A stretch of DNA of 64,000 nucleotides from Enterococcus mediterraneensis (GTDB taxonomy: Bacteria > Bacillota > Bacilli > Lactobacillales > Enterococcaceae): positions 2,122,501-2,186,500 of the forward strand of contig NZ_UWOP01000001.1 in NCBI RefSeq assembly GCF_900604485.1, in the 5' to 3' direction. Every line of letters begins with the position of its first letter. Position 1 is the first letter of the stretch. The position numbers and the translations under genes were made by a program. Below, one piece after another: positions 28,220-37,327 of this stretch. Below the pieces are notes generated by a model. It saw nothing but the letters and a program-made list of their open reading frames with translations. It searched no databases and was not told the DNA's origin.

Positions 28220-29236
28220 ATGAATGAATTCATTTTAGCTTTGTTCCAAGAACATGGCAAGCTAAAGCCGAGTTCGCTGTTTCACTTATTAAAAGGAAAA
28301 CGGACGACTTCGATCTTATCATTTGGTTTTTTTCATGACTTGCTCCATTTAAACGGTATGCTGCCTAAATATGAACAAGAAGCCTTTTGGCACATGATCG
28401 ATACACTGATAGCTGAAGGTTCATTAGTTGCAAGGGATGAAGAGGTGCTGATCACACCTTCAGGAATAAAAGCGATCCAGAAACTGCCTACTGAATTTTT
28501 GAAAAAAGTCGATTATTTTACTTTGGGAAGGCGAAGTGAAAAAATGTGGCGTCTTGTTCAATTTACGGTCCAAGTCGCTTCGAATTTAGGAAAGACCAAC
28601 CATTATCTGCCGTTAGAGACTTCGCCAGAGTATACAGAGAAGATCCGGCATCTCGTACGTCAGCATCCTGATCAGCTTGCTGATCGTATCTTTCAAGAAT
28701 TGACAGTGATTTTTGAGTCCATGCCGGCAAAAGCTGCCGATTATTTAGCGCAGACATTTACTGGACATCAAGTGATTGGTCATGCGGCGTATCAATTGAC
28801 CCCAGATAACTTCCGCGAATTTCCTTGGTCTCAGCTGTATCATGACAGTCACACCCAATATTTTTTCCGTTTGCTGCAACAGCATCCTGACTTTCTTTTG
28901 TACCAGTTGACGGCTCCTTATTATCTGGAAAATGAAAATCAAAGTATGCATAAAACCCGAGAATTATTTCTTGCGGGCTATTCTAAAGAGCAGATCATGA
29001 AGCAAAGACATTTGAAAGCTGGTACTATCAACGATCATTTGATCGAATGGGCGTTGCGAGATCCACGATTTCCTTTTTCCGCGTTCATCTCATCTGCTGC
29101 ATTGGAAAAATTGGTAACGATCGATGGTGATTATCGCAATTGGGACTATCGGGAAATCTTGGCGGCTTATCAAATCCCATTTGAAGAAGTCCGACTCTAT
29201 CAAATCATGCGAAAACGGGAGGAAACTCATGCTTGA
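28220..29236 (+). CDS. ypbB: YpbB-family helix-turn-helix protein
   Basis: This 338-residue protein lies between fer and a short RecQ helicase gene, exactly as ypbB does in B. subtilis. The C-terminal third contains a predicted helix-turn-helix, with TRELFLAGYSKEQIMKQRHLKAGTINDHLIEW in the style of domains found at the end of RecQ (HTH_40). The N-terminal part is helical and uncharacterised. It overlaps the helicase gene by eight bases, which suggests a joint function with the helicase. The start has GGAGG upstream. Confidence 0.85.
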   Translation: MNEFILALFQEHGKLKPSSLFHLLKGKRTTSILSFGFFHDLLHLNGMLPKYEQEAFWHMIDTLIAEGSLVARDEEVLITPSGIKAIQKLPTEFLKKVDYFTLGRRSEKMWRLVQFTVQVASNLGKTNHYLPLETSPEYTEKIRHLVRQHPDQLADRIFQELTVIFESMPAKAADYLAQTFTGHQVIGHAAYQLTPDNFREFPWSQLYHDSHTQYFFRLLQQHPDFLLYQLTAPYYLENENQSMHKTRELFLAGYSKEQIMKQRHLKAGTINDHLIEWALRDPRFPFSAFISSAALEKLVTIDGDYRNWDYREILAAYQIPFEEVRLYQIMRKREETHA

Positions 29237-30614
29237 GGAAACGCTGCACAAATACTTCGGCTACGACACATTTCGTATCGGGCAAAAAGAGGTAGTCGAA
29301 TCTGTTCTCCAAGGCAACGATACCTTAGCGGTTTTGCCGACGGGGACAGGAAAAAGTCTTTGCTATCAGCTATCCGGTTATTTGCTGGAGGGATTGGTGG
29401 TGATTGTTTCACCGTTGATCTCATTGATGGAAGATCAAGTCAGTTCGTTGCAGAAAACGCAGGAAAAGCGGGTGATCGCGTTGAACAGCCTGCTGACAAA
29501 AGAAGAAAAACGGTTTGTTCTCCGCAAGCTGAACCAATATAAGTTTTTATTTGCCAGTCCGGAAATGCTTTTGCAGCCAGAAGTTTTGCAAGCCTTAGAG
29601 CGATGCAAGATCGCATTGCTGGTGATTGATGAAGCCCATTGTGTATCACAGTGGGGGATCGATTTTCGTCCGGAATACCGACAACTGCAGCGGGTGAAAA
29701 AAAGATTGAAGGACCCTGTGACACTGGCTTTGACCGCGACAGCTACAAAACTGGTCAGAAACGATATTGCCGCAACGCTTTTGAAAGAAAATCTTAACGA
29801 GATCGTTTATTCGGTGGATCGGCCTAACATTGCGCTTTTTGTTAGAGAAACCGATGATAAATTTGCGACACTAGAAGAGACATTGAAGCATTTCAGTGGA
29901 TCAGGAATCATTTATTGCGCAACACGAAAAAATGTCGAAGAACTGTACGGTCTTCTAAAAGATCGCTGGAATGTCGGTTATTATCACGGTGGACTGGAAA
30001 CCAATCAGCGAAAGGTTCTGCAGCAGCAGTTCTCTTCAGGACAACTGCAATTGTTGATCGCCACGAATGCGTTTGGGATGGGGATCAACAAACCGGATAT
30101 TCGGTTTATCATCCATTATGATCTATCTGACAGTTTGGAAAATTATATCCAAGAAATCGGACGGGCAGGAAGAGACGGCCGGCAAAGTTACGCGATCCTT
30201 CTTTATCAACAAGGGGACGAATATGTCCATCACTTCTTCTCGCAGATCACGCAAAAAGAGCGGGAAGGACTGGAGCGTTTGTTTGCTCACCAGCAAGAAG
30301 AAACGACGCCCTTGCAGGAAAAATGGCAGAACCAAGCACAGGTCATCGGTGAAGAAGCTGTCTTGCAGTTGCTGACGCAAAATGAGGAAATGAAAAAACA
30401 ACGATTGCAAAATATGCTGTCTTATATCTTTTCCACTGGTTGCCGAAGAGAAAGATTATTAGCTAATTTTGAAGAAGAGTTAGGCGTGATCCCAGACCAG
30501 TGCTGTGATCTTCATGGCGCGCAACTGCCAGATCCTGAAATACCACGGGCTGCCATGGCAACAGTTGATCATTGGCAAGAGATTTTACTAAAATTGTTTA
30601 AAGAAAATATTTGA
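29229..30614 (+). CDS. RecQ-family ATP-dependent DNA helicase (RecS-like short form)
   Basis: A 461-residue SF2 helicase. Motifs seen: GYDTFRIGQKEVV (motif 0), LPTGTGKSLCYQL (I), VVSPLISLMEDQV (Ia), LLVIDEAHCVSQWG (II), LALTATAT (III), GIIYCATRK (IV), ATNAFGMGINKPDIRFIIH (V) and YIQEIGRAGRDG (VI). After the zinc-binding remnant (cysteines in FSTGCRRERLL and PDQCCDLHG) it ends without an HRDC domain. This is the RecS type of Bacillus. ATG 29229 follows GGGAGG, overlapping ypbB. It should unwind DNA during recombinational repair. Confidence 0.92.
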   Translation: MLEETLHKYFGYDTFRIGQKEVVESVLQGNDTLAVLPTGTGKSLCYQLSGYLLEGLVVIVSPLISLMEDQVSSLQKTQEKRVIALNSLLTKEEKRFVLRKLNQYKFLFASPEMLLQPEVLQALERCKIALLVIDEAHCVSQWGIDFRPEYRQLQRVKKRLKDPVTLALTATATKLVRNDIAATLLKENLNEIVYSVDRPNIALFVRETDDKFATLEETLKHFSGSGIIYCATRKNVEELYGLLKDRWNVGYYHGGLETNQRKVLQQQFSSGQLQLLIATNAFGMGINKPDIRFIIHYDLSDSLENYIQEIGRAGRDGRQSYAILLYQQGDEYVHHFFSQITQKEREGLERLFAHQQEETTPLQEKWQNQAQVIGEEAVLQLLTQNEEMKKQRLQNMLSYIFSTGCRRERLLANFEEELGVIPDQCCDLHGAQLPDPEIPRAAMATVDHWQEILLKLFKENI

Positions 30615-30687
30615 TTGCTTTTTTTCAGGACAGCTGATAATTTCCTATGGTATAATAACAAACGAAAGATTTTAGGAGGGTAACACA

Positions 30688-31362
30688 TTGAGCAGAAAAG
30701 ACAAACATAACGACGTTCAAAAAAATGAAACACAAGAACCGTGGGAACAGCCGATTTATGATACGGAGTATGACCAAAGCGCTTCTCGTTCACAAACTCG
30801 GAAACAAAAACGCGGCAACTCAACATTTTTGGTGGCTCTAGTGATTCTATTAGCTCTTAGTATCGCGCTGCCTACAGCTGCCTATTACTTCTTGATCCGT
30901 GATCGAAACAGCAATACAGCAGAAACTGCGCAAACGACAGAAGTCACTGAAAGCTCTACGAAGGAATCTTCAACAGAAGAATCTTCAACAAGTGAAAGCT
31001 CTACGAAGGAATCTTCAACAGAAGAAACCAGCGAGTCGTCTGAAGAAACCAATCAAGCTGCTGAAAATGAGAATGCTGCTCAAAATCAAGAAGAAAACCA
31101 AAATCAAGGACAAGATCAAGGGCAAACTCAAAATCAAGAGCAAAACCAAAATAACCAAGCAAATGATCAAACAAATAATCAAGCAAACGACCAAACAAAC
31201 AACCAAACTGGCGGTGAGCAATATACCACTGTTCAAGATGGAGAAGGTCCTAACCAAGTAGCTGCTCGTATGGGTATCTCGGTGGATCAATTGTTCCAAT
31301 TAAACGGCATGGATCCTAATAATTTTATGCTGTATCCTGGTCAACAAGTACGCGTCAAATAA
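30688..31362 (+). CDS. Membrane-anchored LysM protein with Ser/Thr/Glu and Gln/Asn repeats
   Basis: The 224-residue protein has a charged cytoplasmic start, one membrane helix (about 48-70, STFLVALVILLALSIALP), an outer stalk with repeats of ESSTKESSTEESST and then a Gln/Asn-rich run, and a C-terminal LysM domain (about 178-224, YTTVQDGEGPNQVAARMG to YPGQQVRVK). It should tether the membrane to peptidoglycan. It lies after the recQ-like gene, as ypbE does in B. subtilis. The TTG start is seven bases after AGGAGGG; a TATAAT at 30652-30657 may belong to its promoter. The repeats make length variation between strains likely. Confidence 0.88.
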   Translation: MSRKDKHNDVQKNETQEPWEQPIYDTEYDQSASRSQTRKQKRGNSTFLVALVILLALSIALPTAAYYFLIRDRNSNTAETAQTTEVTESSTKESSTEESSTSESSTKESSTEETSESSEETNQAAENENAAQNQEENQNQGQDQGQTQNQEQNQNNQANDQTNNQANDQTNNQTGGEQYTTVQDGEGPNQVAARMGISVDQLFQLNGMDPNNFMLYPGQQVRVK

Positions 31363-31370
31363 TGTAAAAG

Positions 31371-31506
31371 GGTCTGGGGCATAAGTGGAGACAGGCGAAT
31401 ATCCAAATGAGAGTTGATCCGTCCTCTTCGACGCAATCGATGAGGAGCTGTTGGATCACAGAACTCTGTTTTGGATATTTTTCTGTCAGAGCTTATGTCA
31501 CAGACC
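31371..31506. repeat. 136-bp multi-arm inverted repeat element before cmk
   Basis: GGTCTGGGGCATAAG (31371-31385) faces CTTATGTCACAGACC (31492-31506). Inside, GACAG faces CTGTC, GAATATCCAAA faces TTTGGATATT, GAGTTGATCC faces GGATCACAGAACTC, and TCCTC faces GAGGA around a short loop. The whole folds into one long bulged hairpin on either strand. It looks like a non-coding mobile repeat. Confidence 0.8.
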
Positions 31507-31554
31507 ATTTCTTATGATTTTTATCAAGCAGGGAAAGTGTTAGGTGTCAATTTT

Positions 31555-32229
31555 ATGAAAAAGATCAATATTGCGATCGACGGACCGGCTTCTTCCGGTA
31601 AAAGCACGGTTGCCAAGATTTTAGCCAAAAAGTACGGATTTGTTTACACGGATACTGGAGCGATGTATCGCAGTGTCACTTATTTAGCGATCCAGAAAAA
31701 TGTAGCATTCTCAGATGAAGCTGGGCTTGTTCAACTAATCAAAGAGCATGAGATATCTTTCAAACAAACGGATAACGGACAATTAGTCTTCATCGACGGC
31801 GAGGACGTCTCCAAAGTGATCCGAGAACCTGAAGTGACCAACAATGTGTCCGAAGTTTCTGCTCACGGAAAAGTAAGAGCTGAGTTGGTCCGTCAACAAC
31901 AAAAAATCGCTGAAGAAGGCGGAGTTGTGATGGATGGCCGTGATATCGGAACAGCTGTATTGCCAAACGCGGAAGTGAAGATTTTTTTGATCGCCAGCGC
32001 AGAAGAACGGGCACAACGCCGATTCAAGGAAAACCAAGAAAAAGGGATTGCAACTGATTTCGAGACGCTGAAAAAAGAGATCGAACAACGGGATTATCTG
32101 GATTCCCATCGCGAAGTTTCTCCTTTGAAGCAAGCGGAAGATGCTGTATTAGTAGACACTACCGGTATGAGCATCCAAGAAGTAGTAGAAGCAATCCAAA
32201 AAGTTGTCGCAGACAAAGGTTATTTATAA
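31555..32229 (+). CDS. cmk: Cytidylate kinase
   Basis: Cmk phosphorylates CMP and dCMP. The 224-residue length matches B. subtilis. Motifs: [16 protein letters not shown] (P-loop), [13 protein letters not shown] and [21 protein letters not shown], then [11 protein letters not shown] (LID). The frame is open upstream into the inverted-repeat element, but ATG 31555 has AGGTG nearby and gives the normal length. It precedes rpsA, the usual cmk-rpsA pairing. Confidence 0.96.
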   Translation: MKKINIAIDGPASSGKSTVAKILAKKYGFVYTDTGAMYRSVTYLAIQKNVAFSDEAGLVQLIKEHEISFKQTDNGQLVFIDGEDVSKVIREPEVTNNVSEVSAHGKVRAELVRQQQKIAEEGGVVMDGRDIGTAVLPNAEVKIFLIASAEERAQRRFKENQEKGIATDFETLKKEIEQRDYLDSHREVSPLKQAEDAVLVDTTGMSIQEVVEAIQKVVADKGYL

Positions 32230-32302
32230 TTAATAGACGAAAAACGTTCTTTTGTTATTCACAAATAAGAGGATGACCTGTCTAAAGTGAAGAAATTGAA
32301 AG

Positions 32303-32330
32303 AAATAAGCGAAATCGCTTTATTTTTTTA
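32303..32330 (+). terminator. Terminator between cmk and rpsA
   Basis: AAATAAGCG pairs with CGCTTTATTT with one bulge and is followed by T residues. A separate leader for rpsA follows. Confidence 0.65.
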
Positions 32331-32405
32331 AAAGAATATTTTACACTTAAGGTTGTAGTCTATATGCAGAATTGAATTTAATTGTTGGTTAGGAGGACAT
32401 TTGTT

Positions 32406-33614
32406 ATGACAGAATTTGAAAACGGTCAAGTAGAAAACGGAAATGAATCAATGGCTGATGCATTGGAAAGTTTCCAAGAAGTAAAAGTCGGCGATATCGT
32501 TAAAGGCGAAGTACTAGCGGTTGAAGATAAACAAGCGATCGTAGGTATCGAAGGAGCAGGCGTGGAAGGCGTTGTTCCAGCTAAAGAATTGTCTACTTTG
32601 CCAGTAGAGGACATCAATGAAATCGTCAAAGTCGGTGATGTATTGGATCTAGTTGTAATCTCAACCATTGGCAAAGACAAAGAAAACGGCAGCTACCTGC
32701 TTTCAAAACGTCGTCTGGACGCGAAAAAAGTTTGGGAAGATATCGAAAAAGACTTTAAAGAAGGCAATATCATTGAAGCCCCTGTTACAAATGTTGTCAA
32801 AGGCGGTTTAGTCGTTGACGTAGGCGTACGCGGTTTCGTACCAGCTTCAATGGTGGAAGACCATTTTGTTGCTGATTTCGAAGATTACAAAGGAAAAACT
32901 CTTGCTTTCAAAATCATTGAAATCGAACCTTCTGAAAATCGTTTGATTTTATCCCATAAAGCAGTTGTTGAAACTGAAAAAGAAGCGAAAAAGCAAGAAG
33001 TTCTTTCTTCTATCCATGAAGGAGAAACTCTGGAAGGAACAGTTGCCCGTTTAACAGACTTCGGTGCGTTTATCGATCTTGGCGGCGTTGATGGTTTGGT
33101 CCATGTCTCAGAAATCTCTCACGGACACGTTGAACGCCCTAGCGATGTATTGAACGTCGGCGATTCAGTAAATGTCAAAGTTCTTTCTGTTGATCCGGAA
33201 AAAGAACGTGTTTCGCTATCTATCAAAGATACATTGCCTGGACCTTGGACAGACATCGAAGAAAAAGCTGCTGCAGGTACTGTTTTAGAAGGTACTGTGA
33301 AACGTTTGACAAGTTTTGGCGCATTTGTGGAAATTTTCCCAGGTGTCGAAGGACTAGTTCATATTTCACAAATCTCTCACAAACATATCGCGACGCCTCA
33401 TGAAGTACTTAAAGAAGGCGACACTGTTCAAGTGAAAGTCTTGGAAGTACATCCTGAAGAACACCGCGTAGCACTAAGCATCAAAGCTTTGGAAGAAAAA
33501 CCGCAAGAAGAAAAAGAAGAAACTTATGAGATGCCGGAAGAATCAACTGGCTTTACCATGGGTGACATTCTTGGCGATGCGTTGAAAGACGATACAAACT
33601 CTGACGAAGAATAA
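32406..33614 (+). CDS. rpsA: Ribosomal protein S1 homologue (four S1 domains)
   Basis: The 402-residue protein has four S1 RNA-binding repeats at roughly 26-95, 110-180, 195-265 and 280-350. Examples are VGDIVKGEVLAVEDKQAIVGI, GLVVDVGVRGFVPASMVE, GTVARLTDFGAFIDLGGVDG and GTVKRLTSFGAFVEIFPGVEG. An acidic tail follows. This is the shorter Firmicutes form, which assists translation or RNA handling. ATG 32406 is preceded by AGGAGGA at the ideal distance. The next gene is der. Confidence 0.94.
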   Translation: MTEFENGQVENGNESMADALESFQEVKVGDIVKGEVLAVEDKQAIVGIEGAGVEGVVPAKELSTLPVEDINEIVKVGDVLDLVVISTIGKDKENGSYLLSKRRLDAKKVWEDIEKDFKEGNIIEAPVTNVVKGGLVVDVGVRGFVPASMVEDHFVADFEDYKGKTLAFKIIEIEPSENRLILSHKAVVETEKEAKKQEVLSSIHEGETLEGTVARLTDFGAFIDLGGVDGLVHVSEISHGHVERPSDVLNVGDSVNVKVLSVDPEKERVSLSIKDTLPGPWTDIEEKAAAGTVLEGTVKRLTSFGAFVEIFPGVEGLVHISQISHKHIATPHEVLKEGDTVQVKVLEVHPEEHRVALSIKALEEKPQEEKEETYEMPEESTGFTMGDILGDALKDDTNSDEE

Positions 33615-33621
33615 ATGTTAT

Positions 33622-33661
33622 TGGAGGCATTGATCTTTTAGATTGATGTCTCTTTTTTTGA
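33622..33661 (+). terminator. Terminator of rpsA
   Basis: GAGGCATTGATC pairs with GATTGATGTCTC using G-T pairs, followed by seven T residues. Confidence 0.75.
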
Positions 33662-33762
33662 AAAAAAACGTTGCTGACTGAAGGGAAAAGAATTTGAACT
33701 TGCAAGTTGGTAATGGATTAGTTAAACTAGGTAAGATTGTAAAGGAACAAGGAGGAAAAGAA

Positions 33763-35073
33763 ATGGCGAATCCAACAATAGCGATCGTCGGTCGGCCGAA
33801 TGTCGGCAAATCGACGATTTTTAACCGAATTGCCGGTGAGCGAATCTCGATCGTAGAAGATACACCAGGCGTTACACGGGACCGGATCTATGCGACAGGG
33901 GAATGGTTGGGCCGTGAATTCAGTATCATCGATACAGGCGGTATCGATTTAGGTGATGAGCCTTTTATGGAACAGATCAGACATCAGGCGGAAATCGCGA
34001 TCGATGAAGCAGATGTGATCATCTTTATTGCAAGTGCCAGAGAAGGCGTGACAGATGCGGATGAATTAGTTGCGAAAATTCTTTATAAAAGCAACAAACC
34101 CGTGATCTTGGCGATCAATAAAGTCGATAATCCGGAAATGCGTTCAGAAATTTATGAATTTTATTCACTTGGTCTGGGCGATCCTTTTCCGATTTCCGGA
34201 AGTCATGGCTTGGGGATCGGTGATGTACTGGATGAAGCAGTCAAATACTTCAAAACAGAGATCGAAGAAGAGGATGAAGATCTGATCAAATTCAGTTTGA
34301 TCGGACGGCCAAATGTTGGTAAGTCTTCATTGATCAATGCTATTTTAGGCGAAGATCGGGTGATCGTGTCGGATATCGAAGGGACTACTCGAGACGCTAT
34401 CGATACACGTTTTACTTCTGAAAACGGACAAGAATTTTTGATGATCGATACTGCCGGGATGAGAAAGCGCGGCAAGGTCTATGAAAACACTGAGAAATAC
34501 AGTGTGATGCGGGCGATGCGGGCGATCGAACGCTCTGACGTGGTCTTGATGGTCCTTAATGGTGAGGAAGGCATCCGCGAACAAGATAAAAAAATCGCCG
34601 GCTATGCCCACGAAGCAGGTCGCGGTATCGTGATCGTCATCAACAAATGGGACCTAGTGAAAAAAGAGACCAATACATTGAGAGACTTTGAAAAAGAGAT
34701 CCGGGAAGAATTCCAATATCTGGATTATGCACCGATCATTTTTGTCTCAGCAGAAACCAAACAACGCTTGAACAAATTGCCTGAATTGATCGAAGAAGTC
34801 AGTGCCAACCAAAACATGCGGATCCCATCAGCATTGCTGAATGATGTCATTATGGATGCAGTGGCGATCAATCCGACACCGACAGACAAAGGCAAACGTT
34901 TGAAGATTTTCTATGCCACACAAGTAGCGGTCAAACCACCGACATTTGTTATTTTTGTGAATGAAGAAGAGCTGATGCACTTCTCTTATGCACGCTTTTT
35001 GGAAAACCAGATCCGTAAAGCATTTACCTTTGAAGGAACACCGATCAAGATCATTCCTCGCAGAAGAAAGTAA
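33763..35073 (+). CDS. der: GTPase Der (EngA), 50S ribosome assembly
   Basis: The 436-residue protein has two tandem GTPase domains. The first has [12 protein letters not shown] at residue 9, DTGG and NKVD; the second, near 180-345, has [22 protein letters not shown] and NKWD. A C-terminal KH-like domain (about 350-436) ends with [10 protein letters not shown]. Der acts late in 50S subunit maturation. ATG 33763 follows AAGGAGG and gives the standard length; the longer in-frame extension is not conserved-looking. Confidence 0.97.
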   Translation: MANPTIAIVGRPNVGKSTIFNRIAGERISIVEDTPGVTRDRIYATGEWLGREFSIIDTGGIDLGDEPFMEQIRHQAEIAIDEADVIIFIASAREGVTDADELVAKILYKSNKPVILAINKVDNPEMRSEIYEFYSLGLGDPFPISGSHGLGIGDVLDEAVKYFKTEIEEEDEDLIKFSLIGRPNVGKSSLINAILGEDRVIVSDIEGTTRDAIDTRFTSENGQEFLMIDTAGMRKRGKVYENTEKYSVMRAMRAIERSDVVLMVLNGEEGIREQDKKIAGYAHEAGRGIVIVINKWDLVKKETNTLRDFEKEIREEFQYLDYAPIIFVSAETKQRLNKLPELIEEVSANQNMRIPSALLNDVIMDAVAINPTPTDKGKRLKIFYATQVAVKPPTFVIFVNEEELMHFSYARFLENQIRKAFTFEGTPIKIIPRRRK

Positions 35074-35090
35074 AAGATTTTAGCATAATC

Positions 35091-35139
35091 AGACGCTTTT
35101 TTCAAAGAAAAACTGTTTTTTTCAAGAAAACGTCTTTTT
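35091..35139 (+). terminator. Terminator of der
   Basis: AGACGCTTTTTTC faces GAAAACGTCT with one bulge, followed by TTTTTG. Confidence 0.65.
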
Positions 35140-35189
35140 GTAGGGAAAATGGCGACAAAAGCGTGAATTTCCTTGATATTACAAGGTTC

Positions 35190-35239
35190 TTGTGATAACG
35201 TTATATCAGAATATTGATGGTTATCAATATTTATCACAA
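35190..35239. repeat. Nested dyad symmetry upstream of the HU gene
   Basis: TTGTGATAA (35190-35198) is an exact inverted repeat of TTATCACAA (35231-35239). Inside it, ATATTGAT (35211-35218) is an exact inverted repeat of ATCAATAT (35223-35230) with a GGTT loop. A smaller dyad, ACAAG-GTT-CTTGT, lies directly upstream. Confidence 0.75.
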
Positions 35240-35312
35240 AAGTTTGGACCACTCAAATTTTTGTGATGTGGTGTTAAACATCATAACCCTTTTTGAGGAG
35301 GTGAAATCATCC

Positions 35313-35588
35313 ATGGCAAACAAAGCAGAATTAATCGAAAAAGTTGCAGCAGCTACTGACTTAACTAAGAAAGACGCAACTGCAGCAGTTGACGCAGTAT
35401 TTTCAACAATCCAAGATGCTTTAGCTAAAGGTGAAAAAGTTCAATTGATCGGTTTTGGTAACTTTGAAGTTCGCTCTCGTGCAGAACGCAAAGGTCGTAA
35501 CCCACAAACTGGTGAAGAAATCAAAATCCCTGCAAGCAAAGTACCTGCGTTCAAACCAGGTAAAGCATTGAAGGACGCTGTAAAATAA
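35313..35588 (+). CDS. hup: DNA-binding protein HU
   Basis: The 91-residue histone-like protein starts [22 protein letters not shown] and contains the HU signature [21 protein letters not shown] for the DNA-gripping arm, then [14 protein letters not shown]. It wraps and bends chromosomal DNA as a dimer. The ATG is ten bases after GAGGAGGTG. Nested dyads occupy the upstream region. Confidence 0.98.
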   Translation: MANKAELIEKVAAATDLTKKDATAAVDAVFSTIQDALAKGEKVQLIGFGNFEVRSRAERKGRNPQTGEEIKIPASKVPAFKPGKALKDAVK

Positions 35589-35602
35589 TTCAGCAAATAG
35601 AT

Positions 35603-35638
35603 CGTTGTAGCTTAATGCTGCAGCGGTTTTTTTATTTT
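35603..35638 (+). terminator. Terminator of the HU gene
   Basis: CGTTGTAGC pairs with GCTGCAGCG (two G-T pairs) around TTAAT and is followed by a T-run. Confidence 0.8.
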
Positions 35639-35727
35639 GTCATCAACTTATGGCAACACACCAGAAAAACTATTATCGCTATCAAAAGCCTCAAAGCATT
35701 CAGCCATGAAATCTTTTATAAAGAGTA

Positions 35728-35760
35728 GACGATTCCTAATAAAGGGATTGTCTTTTTTTA
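35728..35760 (+). terminator. Second hairpin with T-run before the GH1 gene
   Basis: GACGATTCCT pairs with AGGGATTGTC around AATAA, followed by seven T residues. The right arm contains TTGTCT, which with TATGCT at 35771-35776 forms a 17-bp-spaced candidate promoter. No gene lies between it and the HU terminator. Confidence 0.6.
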
Positions 35761-35846
35761 TGGGAATAGGTATGCTGATAATGTGAAAACGATTTATTAC
35801 TTCTATGAAATTATAGAAGGAAAAAATGAAATGAGGCGAGAAAATA

Positions 35847-37244
35847 ATGCAATATAAATTTCCAGATGGTTTTTGGTGGGGATCTGCGGCAAGCGGTCCG
35901 CAAACAGAAGGTCGTGTCCCAGGAGACGGCAAAGGTGAGAATATCTTTGATTACTGGTATGAAAAAGAACCTGAAAAGTTTTTTGACCATGTGGGTCCTA
36001 ATAAGGCTTCACAAGTCTATACGAAGTACAAAGAAGATGTCCAATTGATGAAACAGACCGGACACAATACATTTCGGACATCGATTCAATGGAGCCGGCT
36101 GATTCCTGAGGGTACCGGTGAAGTCAATCCTAAAGCTGTGGAATTTTATCGTGACTATTTTCAAGAATTGTTAGATAACGGGATCGAACCGTTCATCAAT
36201 CTTTATCATTTTGATATGCCGATGTCCTTACAAAATGAAGGCGGTTGGCTGAACCGCAAAACGGTGGAAGCCTACGAAAAATATGCCGAAACTTGTTTTG
36301 AACTATTCGGTGATCAAGTCAAAACATGGTTTACACACAATGAGCCGATCGTACCGGTGGAAGCAGGCTATTTATACAAACTGCATTATCCTGAAGAAGC
36401 GAATATGAAACATGCGGTCCAAGTCGGCTATCATGAAGCCTTAGCTTCTGCACTTGCTGTTAGAGCTTACCACAAGTCGCAAAACGGCAAGATCGGGATC
36501 ATCTTAAATCTGACGCCCAGCTATCCAAGAGATATTGAAAACCCAGGTGATGTGAAGGCGGCAAAAATCGCCGACTTGTTTTTCAATCGTTCCTTTTTAG
36601 ATTCAGCGGTAAAAGGCGAGTTTCCTAAAGAATTGATCGAATTGTTAAAAGAAGCAGATCTTTTGCCGGAAACCCAGGAAGGTGATCTGCAGATCATTAA
36701 AGATAATACCATCGATCTTTTAGGGATCAATTACTATCAGCCTCGCAGAATCAAAGATAAAGAAACACCAAAAGCAGAAAACGGTCCAATGCCGGAAGAT
36801 TACTTTGATGTCTATGAAATGCCAGGAAGAAAGATGAATCCGTATCGCGGTTGGGAAATCTACGAAAAAGGGATCTATGATATCCTGATCAATGTGCGGG
36901 ACAATTACGGCAACATTCCTTGCTTCATTTCAGAAAACGGCATGGGAGTAGAAAACGAGGGGCGTTTTATCCAAGAAGATGGAATGATCCATGATGATTA
37001 TCGGATCGAATTTGTGGCAGAGCATCTCAAATTTGTACACCAAGCGATCCAAGAAGGCGCTGATTGCTTAGGGTATCATATGTGGACCTGCATGGACAAC
37101 TGGTCGTGGACAAACGCTTATAAAAACCGCTACGGCTTTATTTCAGTGGATCTGGCTGAAGACGGCAAACGCACCATTAAAAAGTCTGGGCATTGGTTTA
37201 AACAGCTGGCAGACACCAATACGCTGACTGATAAAACAGAATAA
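35847..37244 (+). CDS. Glycoside hydrolase family 1 (probable 6-phospho-beta-glucosidase)
   Basis: The 465-residue TIM-barrel enzyme has the family 1 start FPDGFWWGSAASGPQTEG. The acid/base Glu166 is in FTHNEP and the nucleophile Glu363 in ISENGMG. It should hydrolyse beta-glucosides in the cytosol. At the site that selects phosphorylated substrates it has Ser420 and Tyr429, typical of 6-phospho enzymes, but Asn427 where a lysine is usual. No PTS gene or antiterminator is adjacent. A weak cre-like stretch (TGAAAACGATTTAT, near 35784) lies after a candidate promoter. Confidence 0.88.
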   Translation: MQYKFPDGFWWGSAASGPQTEGRVPGDGKGENIFDYWYEKEPEKFFDHVGPNKASQVYTKYKEDVQLMKQTGHNTFRTSIQWSRLIPEGTGEVNPKAVEFYRDYFQELLDNGIEPFINLYHFDMPMSLQNEGGWLNRKTVEAYEKYAETCFELFGDQVKTWFTHNEPIVPVEAGYLYKLHYPEEANMKHAVQVGYHEALASALAVRAYHKSQNGKIGIILNLTPSYPRDIENPGDVKAAKIADLFFNRSFLDSAVKGEFPKELIELLKEADLLPETQEGDLQIIKDNTIDLLGINYYQPRRIKDKETPKAENGPMPEDYFDVYEMPGRKMNPYRGWEIYEKGIYDILINVRDNYGNIPCFISENGMGVENEGRFIQEDGMIHDDYRIEFVAEHLKFVHQAIQEGADCLGYHMWTCMDNWSWTNAYKNRYGFISVDLAEDGKRTIKKSGHWFKQLADTNTLTDKTE

Positions 37245-37248
37245 AAAG

Positions 37249-37310
37249 AGACCGGCAATAAAGTCTTCTAAAGTCAGAACTTTAAAAGAGCTTTATCGCC
37301 GGTCTTATTA
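37249..37310 (+). terminator. Terminator between convergent GH1 and lipoprotein genes
   Basis: GAGACCGGCAATAAAG faces CTTTATCGCCGGTCTT around a 27-base loop region. It can serve both directions. Confidence 0.75.
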
Positions 37311-37327
37311 CTATCTAATTAGAATGA

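Noticed and set aside
30940-31200. Short tandem repeats that could look like a CRISPR or satellite array
   Set aside because: They are in-frame codon repeats for Ser/Thr/Glu and Gln/Asn stretches of the LysM protein; no constant repeat-spacer spacing exists.
31471-31554. N-terminal extension of cytidylate kinase into the inverted-repeat element
   Set aside because: ATG 31555 gives the standard 224 residues with a nearby ribosome site; the extension is unrelated to Cmk.
35728-35846. LicT/BglG-type antiterminator (RAT) system before the GH1 gene
   Set aside because: A hairpin with T-run is present, but the conserved RAT sequence overlapping its 5' arm is not seen and no antiterminator gene is near.
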